Part shown: one piece after another, positions 39,401 to 48,771 of the stretch
Numbering within the stretch: the stretch's first letter is position 1
How the letters are laid out: every line of letters begins with the position of its first letter
Origin: Candidatus Aalborgicola defluviihabitans
GTDB lineage: Bacteria; Pseudomonadota; Gammaproteobacteria; Burkholderiales; Burkholderiaceae_C
Direction: 5' to 3'
NCBI GenBank assembly: GCA_016705575.1
Contig: JADIXX010000003.1
Coordinates: 930,001-994,000 of the forward strand
DNA: 64,000 nt
The notes under the pieces: generated by a model
The model's database searches: none
What the model saw: only the letters and a program-made list of their open reading frames with translations
What the model was told of the DNA's origin: nothing
Program-made: the position numbers and the translations under genes

Positions 39401-42400
39401 GATGGCGGATTCCAAATTCTGAGTCGCCAGCGTTTGAGCACGGATGATTGGAACTTGAACGCCGTTGGGCAACTTCTGGGTGCCCCCGTCGTAGGCGAGG
39501 GAACTGGTAGTGTTTCTTTCCTGGGTCAAAAGCCGGAGGATGCCATCTCCGTAGACCATGACACTCACTACCGCCTAACAAGTGCATTGGGTCTCGACTA
39601 TGGACCTAGCTTCCAGGGGCTCGATTGCTGTTGGATACAGGGGCACACTTTGCAGGTCAAATTAGGCGTCCCTGCGGCAGTGCAAGAAGCGGTCGAACAG
39701 TATTTGATACATCCTGCGCTACTTGATGTGTGCTTTCAATCGCTGGTTGATTTTTTTCAGGAGGACATTGAGGCGGGGCAGGGCGTTCCATTCCTGCCCG
39801 TCAAAGTCGGGCGTCTGCGCTTGTACGGCAATACCCCCATTGCGCACTTCCGTGTCTATCTACGCCGCCGGGGATCCCGCTCCTTAGTGGCCGATTTTGA
39901 ACTCTTGGATGCTGCCGGACGCATCATTGCTACGCTTGCCGCCTGTCGCTTTCGTGCCGCTCCTTTGCAGCGACGCAAACAAGCGCCACCAGCCTGCTGG
40001 ACTACTGTTGCGCATTTGAAGCCGACTGTGGAAGACCAACTGTACAGCCCCATCCCATCCAGCCGCGATCTGACCAAACATTTGCAGGTCTGCTTTTCAG
40101 GAATGCGTTCAGCAACAGTGCGCACGGACTATTTTCAAGGGGCGTTGCCGCTCTTCGAAGCCTTGACAGTGTCCTTCGTTGGGGAGGTATTTCAGGAGTT
40201 GTCCACGCAGATTCATGCTTCACTGCAACACGCCTTGGCCCGACCCGAGACAGTGGATCCCGTAGTGCGTCCGTTCTTTCTTTGGATCATCAATGTATTG
40301 CAGCAAAACGATTTGCTTGTCATGGACTCTGGCGGGGAATGGACCCTGCGGCCAACTGACCTTCCGCCGGCTCAGAGCATTTGGCGAACGCTTCTACGGG
40401 ACTACCCGGAGAATTTGCCTGAACTCGTTCTTTCTTCCCGAACCGGTAGGGAGTTGGCAGGGCTGATTCGATCCAGTCTGACGGGTGAGTCGCTAGCGCG
40501 CAAATTGCGCCACAACCACCAATATGAGTTGTTATTTAACGACTCGCCATCCTACGTTGGTACCCGGTTCGCCATACAAAACATATTGCAAACGCTTGCG
40601 GCGGACTGGCCGGTCCACCGCAGGTTGCGTGTGTTGGAAATCATAGCTGGATCCAATGCGTCAGTGGAGCACGTGGTAACGGAAGTCCCTGGCGTTCAGC
40701 TTGACTACGTTGTTGCTTCAGCCAATGCCGAGGTCCATTCCCATCTACAAGCGGAGTATGACGGGCATCCTTTTGTTGTAGTGGTCAAGGCAGAAGGTGA
40801 TGCACTTGACTTGGTTGCAGTAGACGCGATTCCAGAACACTTTGATGTCATTATCCTTGAACATGTTCTGCACCGGTCAAATCACGCTCCAAGCGCCTTG
40901 ACTGCATTGCGTCGCAGACTCGCCAAATCTGGCTTACTGATCCTCGCCGAACGACATCCTGACATGGTTGCGGACTTTATTTTTGGTCTTGATGCTGCTT
41001 GGTGGCGTACCAGTCAAAGTGGTGCAGTCATAGCACGGCTTGCCACCCCCAAATCGTGGGAACGCACTTTGAGTGATCAAGGCTTTGTCGATATAGAGAT
41101 CTTTCAAGAACCCGCCAGCGAGGATTTGGCTGCAGGTGCTTACCTCGTGTTGTCCAAACGATCCGTTGAAGATGCCATTCTGATTGCACCTCCTGTTGTT
41201 CAGAGCTGGTTGTTGGTCGGCGATGTCACTGGTCCGGTGCGCCTGGTGGTGGACAGCCTGCGTAGCCATCTTGAATCCCGTGGGCAGAATGTTCGCCAAG
41301 CCGTACTTGGGAAGGTTGGCGATCTAGCCACTGATCTGCATTTCATTCCACAAAGTCCAGAATCGGCGGAAGAACTGCTGACTACAGGGCGTTCGATATT
41401 GTCTCGAATCGACAATATCGTTTACATGGCGGGGGTTGTTACCTCCGTGGATGCAGACGTTGCAGATCTGACCGATCGAAACGTAGTTGCTGCACTTCAC
41501 CTGGTTCGGGCATTGGCGCGCACCACAGATCAGACACGCCTGTGGTTAGTCACAGCCGGTGGAGCATTGTTTGAAGGTGCTGTCCACAATCCCATCGAGG
41601 ACGTACAGCAGGCCGCGTTGTGGGGTTTCGGACGCGTGGTCATGAACGAATACCCCGCACTGGCATGCACTCTGATTGACTTCGATATTCACCAAACATC
41701 CGTCTCCGACCTTTCCAGCCGCCTGGAGTATGAGTTGTTGTTTCCTGACGGCGAGCGGGAGATCGTTCTTACTTCTGCGGGTCGCTATGGTCTTCGCATG
41801 CAACGTGCTTCTCCTCTGTCCGCACACAAAGCAGCAGATCGCTATCGGTTGGATTTTGCAGTTCCGGGCCAACTACGCAACTTGGCATGGTTGCCCCAAG
41901 TCGAGCGGGCGTTGGCCGCCAACGAAATGGAAGTACGTGTCGCTGCAACCGGTCTCAATTTTCGGGACGTAATGTATGTCATGGGATTGTTGCCTGACGA
42001 GGCAGTTGAGAGCGGCTTTGCCGGTGCCAGTCTGGGTCTTGAATTCTCCGGTGTCGTCTCCCGTGTGGGTGGGGACTGTGACGGGTTCGTGGTTGGTGAC
42101 GCGGTCATGGGCTTTGGCGCTGCTTGTTTTTCCAGCCATGTTGTCACCCAGACAAGTGCTGTTACCCACAAACCAACGGAGTGGTCTTTCGAGGCCGCCG
42201 CCACGGTGCCCACCGTGTTCTTCACTGTTTACTACGCACTCAAGCAACTTGCAGATTTGCAAAGCGGCGAACGGGTTCTCATTCATGGGGCCGCGGGCGG
42301 TGTCGGAATTGCAGCGATTCAACTGGCGCTCCATTTAGGGGCAGAGATTTTTGCCACTGTTGGCAGTGACGACAAGCGTGACTTTGTTGCCTTACTGGGT

Positions 42401-44098
42401 GCAGACCATGTGTATGACTCCAGAAGTCTCGACTTTGCTGACAACATATTGTCTCGCACCGGTGGCGAAGGGGTCGATGTTGTACTCAACTCACTTGCAG
42501 GGGAAGCCATTCGTCGCAATTTGAAGGTTCTTAAACCGTTCGGTCGGTTCCTGGAATTGGGCAAGCGCGATTTCTTTGAAAACACCCCAATTGGGTTGCG
42601 ACCATTTAAAAACAATATCAGCTACTTTGGAATCGATGCGGACCAGTTACTTCTGGCGCGTCCGACTCTGGCCACACGGTTGTTCCGAGAGGTAATGGCT
42701 CTTTTCCGCCAAGGGATTTTGTTTCCATTGCCCTATCGCACTTTTCCAGCCAGCCAAGTGGTTGATGCTTTTCGCGCCATGCAGCAATCGAGACATATTG
42801 GCAAGGTCGTTGTCAATATGAGTAACGTGCCTGCCGTGGAGAATCCAACGGAAATTGCGGCGCCTAGAATCCGGTTCTCCAGTGAATCGGTTTGGCTGGT
42901 GACCGGCGGTCTTTCCGGATTTGGGTTGGAATCGGCACGCTGGCTAGCGCAGCGTGGTGCAGGGCAACTAGTGCTCGTCGGTCGCCGGGGTCTGGACACC
43001 CCGGGTGCTGCGATAGCGGTAGCTGAATTCATCCAATTGGGCTCGCAGGTTCAAGTCGTTGCATGCGACGTCACCAACCGAGGCGATGTGCAAGCCTTGT
43101 TGGACGATTTGCAACACAATGGAACAACGTTGACCGGTATCTTGCATGCCGCCATGGTTCTGGATGACACCATGATCGGCAATATGGATGCTGATTGCAT
43201 GCGTAAAGTGTTGGCTCCCAAAATGCGCGGCGCCTGGAACCTGCATTGCCTGACTTTGGACATGCGAATCGACCACTTTGTACTGTACTCGTCCATTACA
43301 AGTAGTATGGGCAATCCCGGCCAAGCAAACTACGTTGCAGCCAATGCAGCACTGGAAGGCCTTGCCACCATGCGGCGGGCCATGGGCCTGCCGGCAACCT
43401 GCATCGGATGGGGGCCCATTGGTGATGCGGGTTACCTCACGCGTAATCAGGCAGTCAAAGACAGTTTGGCCTCGCGCCTGGGCGCTGAGCCGCTCCATGC
43501 AAGTGCAGCGTTGGCCATGCTGGACGGTCTGCTGTCAGGCCCAGCCGTCACCACCACCGTGGCCGATTTTGATTGGCACACACTCGCGCGTCTTCTGCCA
43601 TCGTCGCAGTCGGCTCGATTTGATATCCTGCGTAAACAGGCTGGTACCGCCAACGATGCAAACTCAGACAACGATGATCTTCAGACCCTGATTGCGGGCA
43701 AATCGGCTGACGAAGTGCGGGTCATTATTCAGACCCTGGTCACGCGAGAAATTTCGCAGGTTTTGTGTGTAAGGCCTGAACACATCGAACTCAACCAATC
43801 ACTCCACGATCTGGGCATGGACTCACTGATGGGGGTGGAGTTGGCGCTGGGGCTTGAAAAGCGCTTTGGGATACAGTTGCCCCCCATGATGCTCAGCGAA
43901 GGGCCCTCGGTTGAGCGTGTCACAAGGCGCATTGTGGATCGCATCCTTGGGTCTTCCGACAAGCCTGAAACTGCTCAACCTGATTCGATGGATTCGGTGG
44001 TTTCAATGATGGCCACCCAGCATGGGGAAGAATTTACCCTGGAAGAAGTGAGCATTACCGTTGCGCATGTTCGAACCCGCACGCAGGCGCAAGGATGA
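36407..44098 (+). CDS. wcbR: Type I reducing polyketide synthase, WcbR-like
   Basis: A 2563-residue single-module megasynthase. Order by approximate residue: ketosynthase 12-440 (active Cys 189 in DTACSSS, EAHGTGT), acyltransferase 545-850 (GHSVG, Ser 638), dehydratase 905-1190 (His 940; DxxxQ in HPALLDVCFQ), a degenerate methyltransferase-like domain about 1370-1560 (LEIIAGSNASV, glycine-rich loop eroded), enoylreductase 1811-2130 (HGAAGGVG), ketoreductase 2159-2350 (Tyr 2309) and a carrier domain with Ser 2473. No thioesterase. The dehydratase HxxxGxxxxP motif has Asn for Gly. All reducing steps suggest a saturated acyl chain. The next gene, an oxoamine synthase, probably releases it. The pair matches wcbR/wcbT of the Burkholderia capsule I cluster. 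Confidence 0.93.
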   Translation: MALHEIEVDLSRNESCVTPIAVVGMAFRFPGDLGDELSFWQALTDKRDLVTQIDSQRWDTERLQHPKRSEPGRSNTFAAGVLSHVDQFDAGFFGISPREAASLDPQQRLLLELAWESIENAGIRSSSIAGSDCAVYVGISGVDYGMRAMDDLAVMSSHSMTGNTLSITANRISYFFDLRGPSVAVDTACSSSLVALHHACNSLRSGESSMALVGGVNLLLHPSAFVGFTKASMLSVDGQCRAFDASGNGYVRSEGGAVFVLKPLEKAVADGDTIQAVILASGANSDGGRKTSLTIPSRDGQTELMRDVLSRSGLSANDVDYIEAHGTGTVVGDPIEAAAIGAVYGGSRANGAPLPIGSVKTNLGHLEPASGMAGLAKAILMLKNRTIPPSLHMVTLNPHIDFAGLNLNVVTQCQPLSTDPKKATVVGVNSFGFGGTNAHVLIQEYRPANSQQELQRTVSPPLFLSARTAQALRDVAGRYAMLLQEQPQALYDIACSAALRRDPMQKRLAIQVENPLDMAAELAAFSRGEPAPHVVREDAPIQPGGIAFIYSGNGSQWLGMGQRLMVDSPRFSEILIELDASIREAAGFSILDELLCDATTSRLSDTAIAQPLLFALQVALTRMLSELGINPVAVAGHSVGEIAAAWAAGALSLDQAILVICARSAAQALTRGTGRMAAVSLSEVAARELIAVGEFNSIEIAGINSPNYLTLSGPLVVLERFGHMLESRRIFFRLLDLDYAFHSRTMDPIKVDLLERLVALTPNPCSDVAFVSTVTGDVLAGLELDAEYWWRNIRQPVRFTQAISTLAQRGCRVFIEIGPHAILQRYIKDSLTADDVPAAVVPTLRRDDDGLERLEEAALRAHMLLVPHQLGSFFPTRRQNMSLPNYPWQRERHWHAGTNEAYGVLEQRRVHPLLGWRLKDATAAWENVIDPDICDWLGDHKVANAIVLPGSAYIEIALAAAREYFGGYQQEMEELEILSPMVFDGEHARCLRFELSVRDGGFQILSRQRLSTDDWNLNAVGQLLGAPVVGEGTGSVSFLGQKPEDAISVDHDTHYRLTSALGLDYGPSFQGLDCCWIQGHTLQVKLGVPAAVQEAVEQYLIHPALLDVCFQSLVDFFQEDIEAGQGVPFLPVKVGRLRLYGNTPIAHFRVYLRRRGSRSLVADFELLDAAGRIIATLAACRFRAAPLQRRKQAPPACWTTVAHLKPTVEDQLYSPIPSSRDLTKHLQVCFSGMRSATVRTDYFQGALPLFEALTVSFVGEVFQELSTQIHASLQHALARPETVDPVVRPFFLWIINVLQQNDLLVMDSGGEWTLRPTDLPPAQSIWRTLLRDYPENLPELVLSSRTGRELAGLIRSSLTGESLARKLRHNHQYELLFNDSPSYVGTRFAIQNILQTLAADWPVHRRLRVLEIIAGSNASVEHVVTEVPGVQLDYVVASANAEVHSHLQAEYDGHPFVVVVKAEGDALDLVAVDAIPEHFDVIILEHVLHRSNHAPSALTALRRRLAKSGLLILAERHPDMVADFIFGLDAAWWRTSQSGAVIARLATPKSWERTLSDQGFVDIEIFQEPASEDLAAGAYLVLSKRSVEDAILIAPPVVQSWLLVGDVTGPVRLVVDSLRSHLESRGQNVRQAVLGKVGDLATDLHFIPQSPESAEELLTTGRSILSRIDNIVYMAGVVTSVDADVADLTDRNVVAALHLVRALARTTDQTRLWLVTAGGALFEGAVHNPIEDVQQAALWGFGRVVMNEYPALACTLIDFDIHQTSVSDLSSRLEYELLFPDGEREIVLTSAGRYGLRMQRASPLSAHKAADRYRLDFAVPGQLRNLAWLPQVERALAANEMEVRVAATGLNFRDVMYVMGLLPDEAVESGFAGASLGLEFSGVVSRVGGDCDGFVVGDAVMGFGAACFSSHVVTQTSAVTHKPTEWSFEAAATVPTVFFTVYYALKQLADLQSGERVLIHGAAGGVGIAAIQLALHLGAEIFATVGSDDKRDFVALLGADHVYDSRSLDFADNILSRTGGEGVDVVLNSLAGEAIRRNLKVLKPFGRFLELGKRDFFENTPIGLRPFKNNISYFGIDADQLLLARPTLATRLFREVMALFRQGILFPLPYRTFPASQVVDAFRAMQQSRHIGKVVVNMSNVPAVENPTEIAAPRIRFSSESVWLVTGGLSGFGLESARWLAQRGAGQLVLVGRRGLDTPGAAIAVAEFIQLGSQVQVVACDVTNRGDVQALLDDLQHNGTTLTGILHAAMVLDDTMIGNMDADCMRKVLAPKMRGAWNLHCLTLDMRIDHFVLYSSITSSMGNPGQANYVAANAALEGLATMRRAMGLPATCIGWGPIGDAGYLTRNQAVKDSLASRLGAEPLHASAALAMLDGLLSGPAVTTTVADFDWHTLARLLPSSQSARFDILRKQAGTANDANSDNDDLQTLIAGKSADEVRVIIQTLVTREISQVLCVRPEHIELNQSLHDLGMDSLMGVELALGLEKRFGIQLPPMMLSEGPSVERVTRRIVDRILGSSDKPETAQPDSMDSVVSMMATQHGEEFTLEEVSITVAHVRTRTQAQG

Positions 44099-44102
44099 TG
44101 TC

Positions 44103-45437
44103 ATGACCAAAGCCACCTTCGGTCTTATGGAAAAAGCGCGTGATGAATTGGCCAAGCGCTTCCTGAACCTCAAAGAGCGACGTGAACTGACGGACGATCA
44201 TGCCAAACCCATGCACCACGATGCGCAATGGGCCCATATTCCAGAAAAGTTCTGTCGCTTTGATCGACACCCTGGCTACGAAAAGATGCTGGTTCCGCAG
44301 TCGGCTGCCGACCGGTTGGGCTTGGTCAACCCGTTCTTCAAATCGCACGATGGTGTGGCAGGCGCGACAACTCTGATTGATGGCCGCACCTATATCAACT
44401 TCTCCAGTTACAACTACCTGGGTTTTTCTGGCCACCCCAAGATCAACAAGGCAGCTAAAGATGCCATCGACCGCTATGGGACGTCGGCATCAGCCAGCCG
44501 TTTGGTGGCTGGCGAACGCCCGGTACAACGCGAATTGGAAGAGGCGCTTGCCGAGTTGCACGATGTTGAGGATTGCGTGGTTTTCGTTAGTGGGCATGCA
44601 ACCAATGTCAGTACCATCGGGTACATCTTCGGCCCCAAAGACCTCGTCATCCACGATACCCTGATCCACAACAGTAGTCTGGAAGGCATCAAGCTCTCTG
44701 GCGCTGCACGACGATCGTTTCCCCATAACGACTGTGCGGCGCTGGATTCCATTTTGGGCGATATCCGTGGCCAATTCGAGCGAGTGCTAATTATTGTTGA
44801 AGGCCTCTACAGCATGGATGGAGACATCCCCGACTTGCCCAGGCTGATTGAAATCAAAACACGACACAAAGCCTTTTTGATGGTGGACGAGGCACATGCG
44901 CTTGGCGTGCTCGGCAAGACCGGCAAAGGAATCCGTGAACACTTTGGCGTGAGCGGCAAATCGGTCGATATCTGGATGGGTACGCTCAGCAAGACTCTGG
45001 CCAGCTGTGGTGGCTATATTGCTGGCGAGCGTGCACTTGTTCAAAACCTGAAGTACTTTGCGCCTGGCTTTGTCTACAGCGTTGGCATTGCTCCTCCATT
45101 GGCTGCGTGCGCGCTGGAGGCGATCAAAATCATGCTTGATGAGCCCGAACGCGTGGCACGCCTTCAAGAGCGGGGAGCCCAATTCTTGGTGCTTGCAAAG
45201 GAGCATGGCATTGACACCGGTCTATCGCAAGGCTTTGCGGTGACGCCCGCCATCCTCAAAAGCTCCCTAAGGGCCGTGAAGGTGTCCAGCCGCATGTTTG
45301 AAAGCGGGATCAATGTGCAACCCATCATTTACCCAGCTGTTGAAGAGCGGGCAGCGCGTTTGCGATTCTTTATTTGCCACGCACATACCGAGGCGCAGTT
45401 ACGGATTGCGGTGCAAACATTGGCCAGCGCCCATTAG
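44103..45437 (+). CDS. wcbT: Alpha-oxoamine synthase (serine palmitoyltransferase/AONS type), WcbT-like
   Basis: A 444-residue PLP enzyme, start ATG at 44103 with AAGGAT inside the end of the PKS gene. It shows the class II aminotransferase core: DEAHALGVLG (Asp and His contacting PLP) and the Schiff-base Lys 297 in TLSKTLASCGGYIAG. The first 70 residues form an extension not found in biotin-pathway BioF. Family members condense an amino acid with an acyl thioester and lose CO2. Here the acyl donor is probably the chain on the adjacent PKS carrier domain, giving a sphingoid-like amino ketone. Amino-acid choice (Ser, Ala or Gly) cannot be read from the sequence. Confidence 0.92.
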   Translation: MTKATFGLMEKARDELAKRFLNLKERRELTDDHAKPMHHDAQWAHIPEKFCRFDRHPGYEKMLVPQSAADRLGLVNPFFKSHDGVAGATTLIDGRTYINFSSYNYLGFSGHPKINKAAKDAIDRYGTSASASRLVAGERPVQRELEEALAELHDVEDCVVFVSGHATNVSTIGYIFGPKDLVIHDTLIHNSSLEGIKLSGAARRSFPHNDCAALDSILGDIRGQFERVLIIVEGLYSMDGDIPDLPRLIEIKTRHKAFLMVDEAHALGVLGKTGKGIREHFGVSGKSVDIWMGTLSKTLASCGGYIAGERALVQNLKYFAPGFVYSVGIAPPLAACALEAIKIMLDEPERVARLQERGAQFLVLAKEHGIDTGLSQGFAVTPAILKSSLRAVKVSSRMFESGINVQPIIYPAVEERAARLRFFICHAHTEAQLRIAVQTLASAH

Positions 45438-45461
45438 CAACCAGCTTGAACTTACCACCCG

Positions 45462-46763
45462 ATGCTTACACCCACCATTCTCCGCGGCGGCTCTGGTTCA
45501 CGACGTTGCCCCGTAACGCGCGAACTGCATCCCAAACCCTCCATTCGCCGGGCTGATGGGCAATGTCTGCTCGGGAAAGTATTTTTGCGTGGTGCACCGC
45601 CGCCAAGTGTGGCCGAAATCCTCACGATTACCAACCGTGAATTGTTTTTTGAAACTGATGACGATTTCCGTGAGCTCAACACCACCCGCCTTGCAACCAC
45701 TTTTGTCCTAGAACCCTTTGGCCGCAACACTGCCGCCAACATTGCCACTGCGGCGTTCAGCGTTGCAAAGGCGCATGGTGAAGAAACCATTTTGCTCGTA
45801 CTCGTAGCCGATCACCTCATTGCTGACGAAGCTGTGTTTTCTGCTCCGGCAGTCCATGTAACGGTACTGCCCCAACAGGGCAAACTTGTCGCATGTGGTA
45901 TTCAGCCTACTAGCACTAAAGCGGGCTATGGTTATATCGAATTCAATGGCAACCAGGTACTGCGCTTTGTTGAGAAGCTCACGTTGGCCAAAGCACAAGA
46001 GTATTTCAATTCTGGCCACTTTTTTTGGAGCTCCGGCACGTTCTGCCCCAGTGCAGATCGCATCCGCAAGGCCATGGCACTGGACTGTCCTGATGTGCTT
46101 CAGGCCGTCCATGCTTTCCTGGAAAAATCCCGCAAAGCCAATGGCAAGGGCTTCAGCCAGATAGAACTGGACGCAGTAGCCTTCACCACCGTGCCGGACA
46201 ACTCCATCGACTACGCCGCTATGGGAAAGACCCCGGGCGTTGCTGTAGTGCCCTGCAATATTGTTTGGAGCGACATTGATTCCGGGAATACACGGGGTGA
46301 TCTGGTGGACCCAGATGCCATTTTGGTGGTCGACAAAGCCAGTGCCCAAGATGTCAAGCACATCTATGCCAAGCTCAAAGCGCTGGGGCATGCCGAGCAC
46401 AATCTTCACCGCACCGTGCACCTACCGCTGGGTCATGTACACCTTGAAGGAGGAAGGCACGGGATTCTCAAAATCAAGCGTATCGAAGTCAAGCCAGGTA
46501 CCCGTATGGGTCTGCAAATGCGCCACCACCGCCGCGAACACTGTATCGTTGTTTATGGCATGGCAAAGGTAACTTATGGCGAGGGTGAGTTCTATGTCAG
46601 CACCAATGAATCCACCTATATACAAGCAGATCACAAGGCACAGACTGGAGAATCCGAGCCTGTTGAGCCTTGCCATGATCGAAGTACAAAGTGGCCAGTA
46701 TTTGGGTGTGGACGACATCGTCCATTTGCAAAATTACTACGGACGCGTCGTGTAGACCGCTAA
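45462..46763 (+). pseudogene. manC: Decayed mannose-1-phosphate guanylyltransferase/mannose-6-phosphate isomerase
   Basis: The frame encodes ManC-like segments but with damage throughout. The pyrophosphorylase signature reads GGSGSRRCPVTRELHPKPSI instead of GGSGSRLWP...PKQF-like. A piece is missing around residues 115-130. Another of about 40 residues is missing after NIVWSDI, where GSW...L should follow. A one-base insertion near 46638 shifts the frame; removing it restores HRLENPSLLSLAMIEVQSG and a normal end YGRV at 46755. The isomerase part still reads EVKPG...LQMRHHRREHCIVVYGMAKV. GDP-mannose synthesis from this gene is unlikely. It lies between wcbT and kpsE on the same strand. Confidence 0.85.
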
Positions 46764-46790
46764 CTTCCGGTGAAATAATCGAAATATTGC

Positions 46791-47936
46791 ATGCAATCAA
46801 CATCACTCCCATCGCCTAGCACCAACGCGCTAAAGCGACTCAAGACTCGTGTATCCCGGATAGACCGTCTGTTCTGGCTCACGGTGGTCATACCCACCGC
46901 TATTTCCATTATGTACTTTGGTTTCGTGGCGACAGACGTCTACACCTCTGAGAGTAGCTTTGTGGTGCGCAGCCCAGAGCGTCCCATGACTTCGCCCCTG
47001 GGTGCGCTGCTCAAGGGCTCTGGATTTTCGCGTGCGCAAGACGACAGCTATACCGTGCATGAATATGTTCTGTCGCGCGATGCGTTGCGCGTGTTGGTGC
47101 AATCCATTGCGTTGGACAAAGCCTTTGCCAACCCGGATGTAGACCGATTCAGCCGCTTTGCCGGGCTGGACCCGGACAAAAGCTTTGAGGCTTTACACCG
47201 TTACTACCAAAAGAAAGTATCGGTGTTGACCGATTCGACGTCCTCCATCACATCCTTGTCGGTCAAGGCCTTTACTGCGCGAGATGCACTCAACGTCAAC
47301 ACTGAGCTGCTCAAACAAAGCGAGACCCTGGTCAACCGCATGAACGAACGCGGCCGCAGAGACCTGATCCATTACTCGCAGGCAGAGGTAGACCTAGCAC
47401 AACAAAAAGCCAAGGTCACAGGTTTGGCTTTGGCCGATTACCGTAACCGCCAGGGTGTTGTAGACCCCGAGCGTCAGGCCACTGCGAAGCTGTTGCAAGT
47501 GGCCAAGGTGCAAGACGATTTGATTGCCACCACCACCCAATTAGTACTATTGAAGGCGTCCACGCCAAAGAACCCCCAAATTCCGATATTGCAGTTGCGC
47601 GCCACCACTCTTGAGCAAGAAATAAAAAGAGAAACCGCAAATGTGACCGGCGGTCAAACATCGTTGGCCAACAAAGCATCGGACTATCAGCGTCTGGCCA
47701 TTGATGCCGAATTTGCCAACAAGCAGTTGGTCAGTGCGCTGACCAGCCTGGAAATGGCCCGCAGCGAGGCACTGCGTCAACAGGTCTACCTGGAGCGTGT
47801 CACGCAGCCCAGTTTGCCAGATGTGGCCCAAGACCCTAAGCGCGTGCGCAGCATTCTGGCAACTTTTCTGATGGGCTTGGTGGTCTGGGGCGTGCTGAGC
47901 ATGCTGATTGCGGGCGTTAAAGAACATCAAAGTTGA
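46791..47936 (+). CDS. wcbD: Capsule export inner-membrane protein, KpsE/WcbD type
   Basis: A 381-residue polysaccharide co-polymerase-like subunit of ABC-type capsule export. One N-terminal helix (FWLTVVIPTAISIMYFGFVA, residues 29-48), a long periplasmic part with coiled coil (about residues 180-330) and a C-terminal helix (SILATFLMGLVVWGVLSMLIAGV) match KpsE/CtrB/WcbD. It would bridge the transporter in the inner membrane and the outer-membrane channel. It precedes the two transporter genes. The outer-membrane partner (KpsD/WcbC) is not in the window. Confidence 0.93.
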   Translation: MQSTSLPSPSTNALKRLKTRVSRIDRLFWLTVVIPTAISIMYFGFVATDVYTSESSFVVRSPERPMTSPLGALLKGSGFSRAQDDSYTVHEYVLSRDALRVLVQSIALDKAFANPDVDRFSRFAGLDPDKSFEALHRYYQKKVSVLTDSTSSITSLSVKAFTARDALNVNTELLKQSETLVNRMNERGRRDLIHYSQAEVDLAQQKAKVTGLALADYRNRQGVVDPERQATAKLLQVAKVQDDLIATTTQLVLLKASTPKNPQIPILQLRATTLEQEIKRETANVTGGQTSLANKASDYQRLAIDAEFANKQLVSALTSLEMARSEALRQQVYLERVTQPSLPDVAQDPKRVRSILATFLMGLVVWGVLSMLIAGVKEHQS

Positions 47937-47937
47937 T

Positions 47938-48771
47938 ATGCAAAAGTCAACCGTGCCAGAGCCACAAACCACAGTACCGATGATGGGTCAAAACAGCCTG
48001 TGGCAGTCTTTTCGCATTCAGCAGCGCGTGATCGGTGCCTTGCTGATGCGCGAAGTGCTCACGCGATTTGGCCGCCATAACATTGGTTTTTTGTGGGTCT
48101 TTGTGGAACCCATGATTTTCACCATCGGTGTTGTTACGCTTTGGACAGTGGTGGACGTGGGCCACGGTTCCTCCATTCCCATTGTTGCGTTTGGCATTAC
48201 CGGCTATTCGTCGGTATTGCTGTGGCGCAATATGCCGGGGCATTGCATAGGGGCCATTGAACCAAACCGTACCCTGATGTTTCATCGTCATGTCAAGGTA
48301 ATTGATGTGTATATGGCCAGGCTGCTGCTGGAGGCCGTTGGTGCCACTATTTCATTTATGGTGCTGGCGTCTGTGGCAACGGTTTTTAACTGGATGCAAC
48401 CGCCGCAGGACATTCTTCTGGTCATGGGGGGGTGGCTTATGACGGCTTGGTTTGGTATTTCCGTGTCTTTGTTGATTGCACCGTTGTCTGAAAAATCCGA
48501 AGTGGTGCACAAGTTGTGGGGGCCTTTTACCTACATTTTGTTCCCTTTGTCTGGCGCTGGTTTCTTGGTGGATATCTTGCCGCAGAGTTTCCAAGACTTC
48601 GTTCTCTGGCTTCCCATGGTGCATGGGATCGAGATGTTGCGTGATGGCTACTTTGGTGCATCTTTTCACGCGCATTACAGCATTGCTTACATGGCTACCT
48701 TTTGCGCCCTACTGACTTTGCTAGGGCTGGCTCAGGTGCGCGACATCAGCCGCAAAGGGGTGCTGGATTGA
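47938..48771 (+). CDS. wzm: Capsular polysaccharide ABC transporter permease, KpsM/Wzm type
   Basis: A 277-residue integral membrane protein, ATG at 47938 two bases after the kpsE stop. Five to six hydrophobic segments and the ABC2 pattern RFGRHNIGFLWVFVEPM and LLISPLSEK-like LLIAPLSEK place it in the KpsM/Wzm group. It exports the finished polysaccharide across the inner membrane with the next gene's ATPase. Its last codons overlap the TTG start of that gene. Confidence 0.94.
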   Translation: MQKSTVPEPQTTVPMMGQNSLWQSFRIQQRVIGALLMREVLTRFGRHNIGFLWVFVEPMIFTIGVVTLWTVVDVGHGSSIPIVAFGITGYSSVLLWRNMPGHCIGAIEPNRTLMFHRHVKVIDVYMARLLLEAVGATISFMVLASVATVFNWMQPPQDILLVMGGWLMTAWFGISVSLLIAPLSEKSEVVHKLWGPFTYILFPLSGAGFLVDILPQSFQDFVLWLPMVHGIEMLRDGYFGASFHAHYSIAYMATFCALLTLLGLAQVRDISRKGVLD

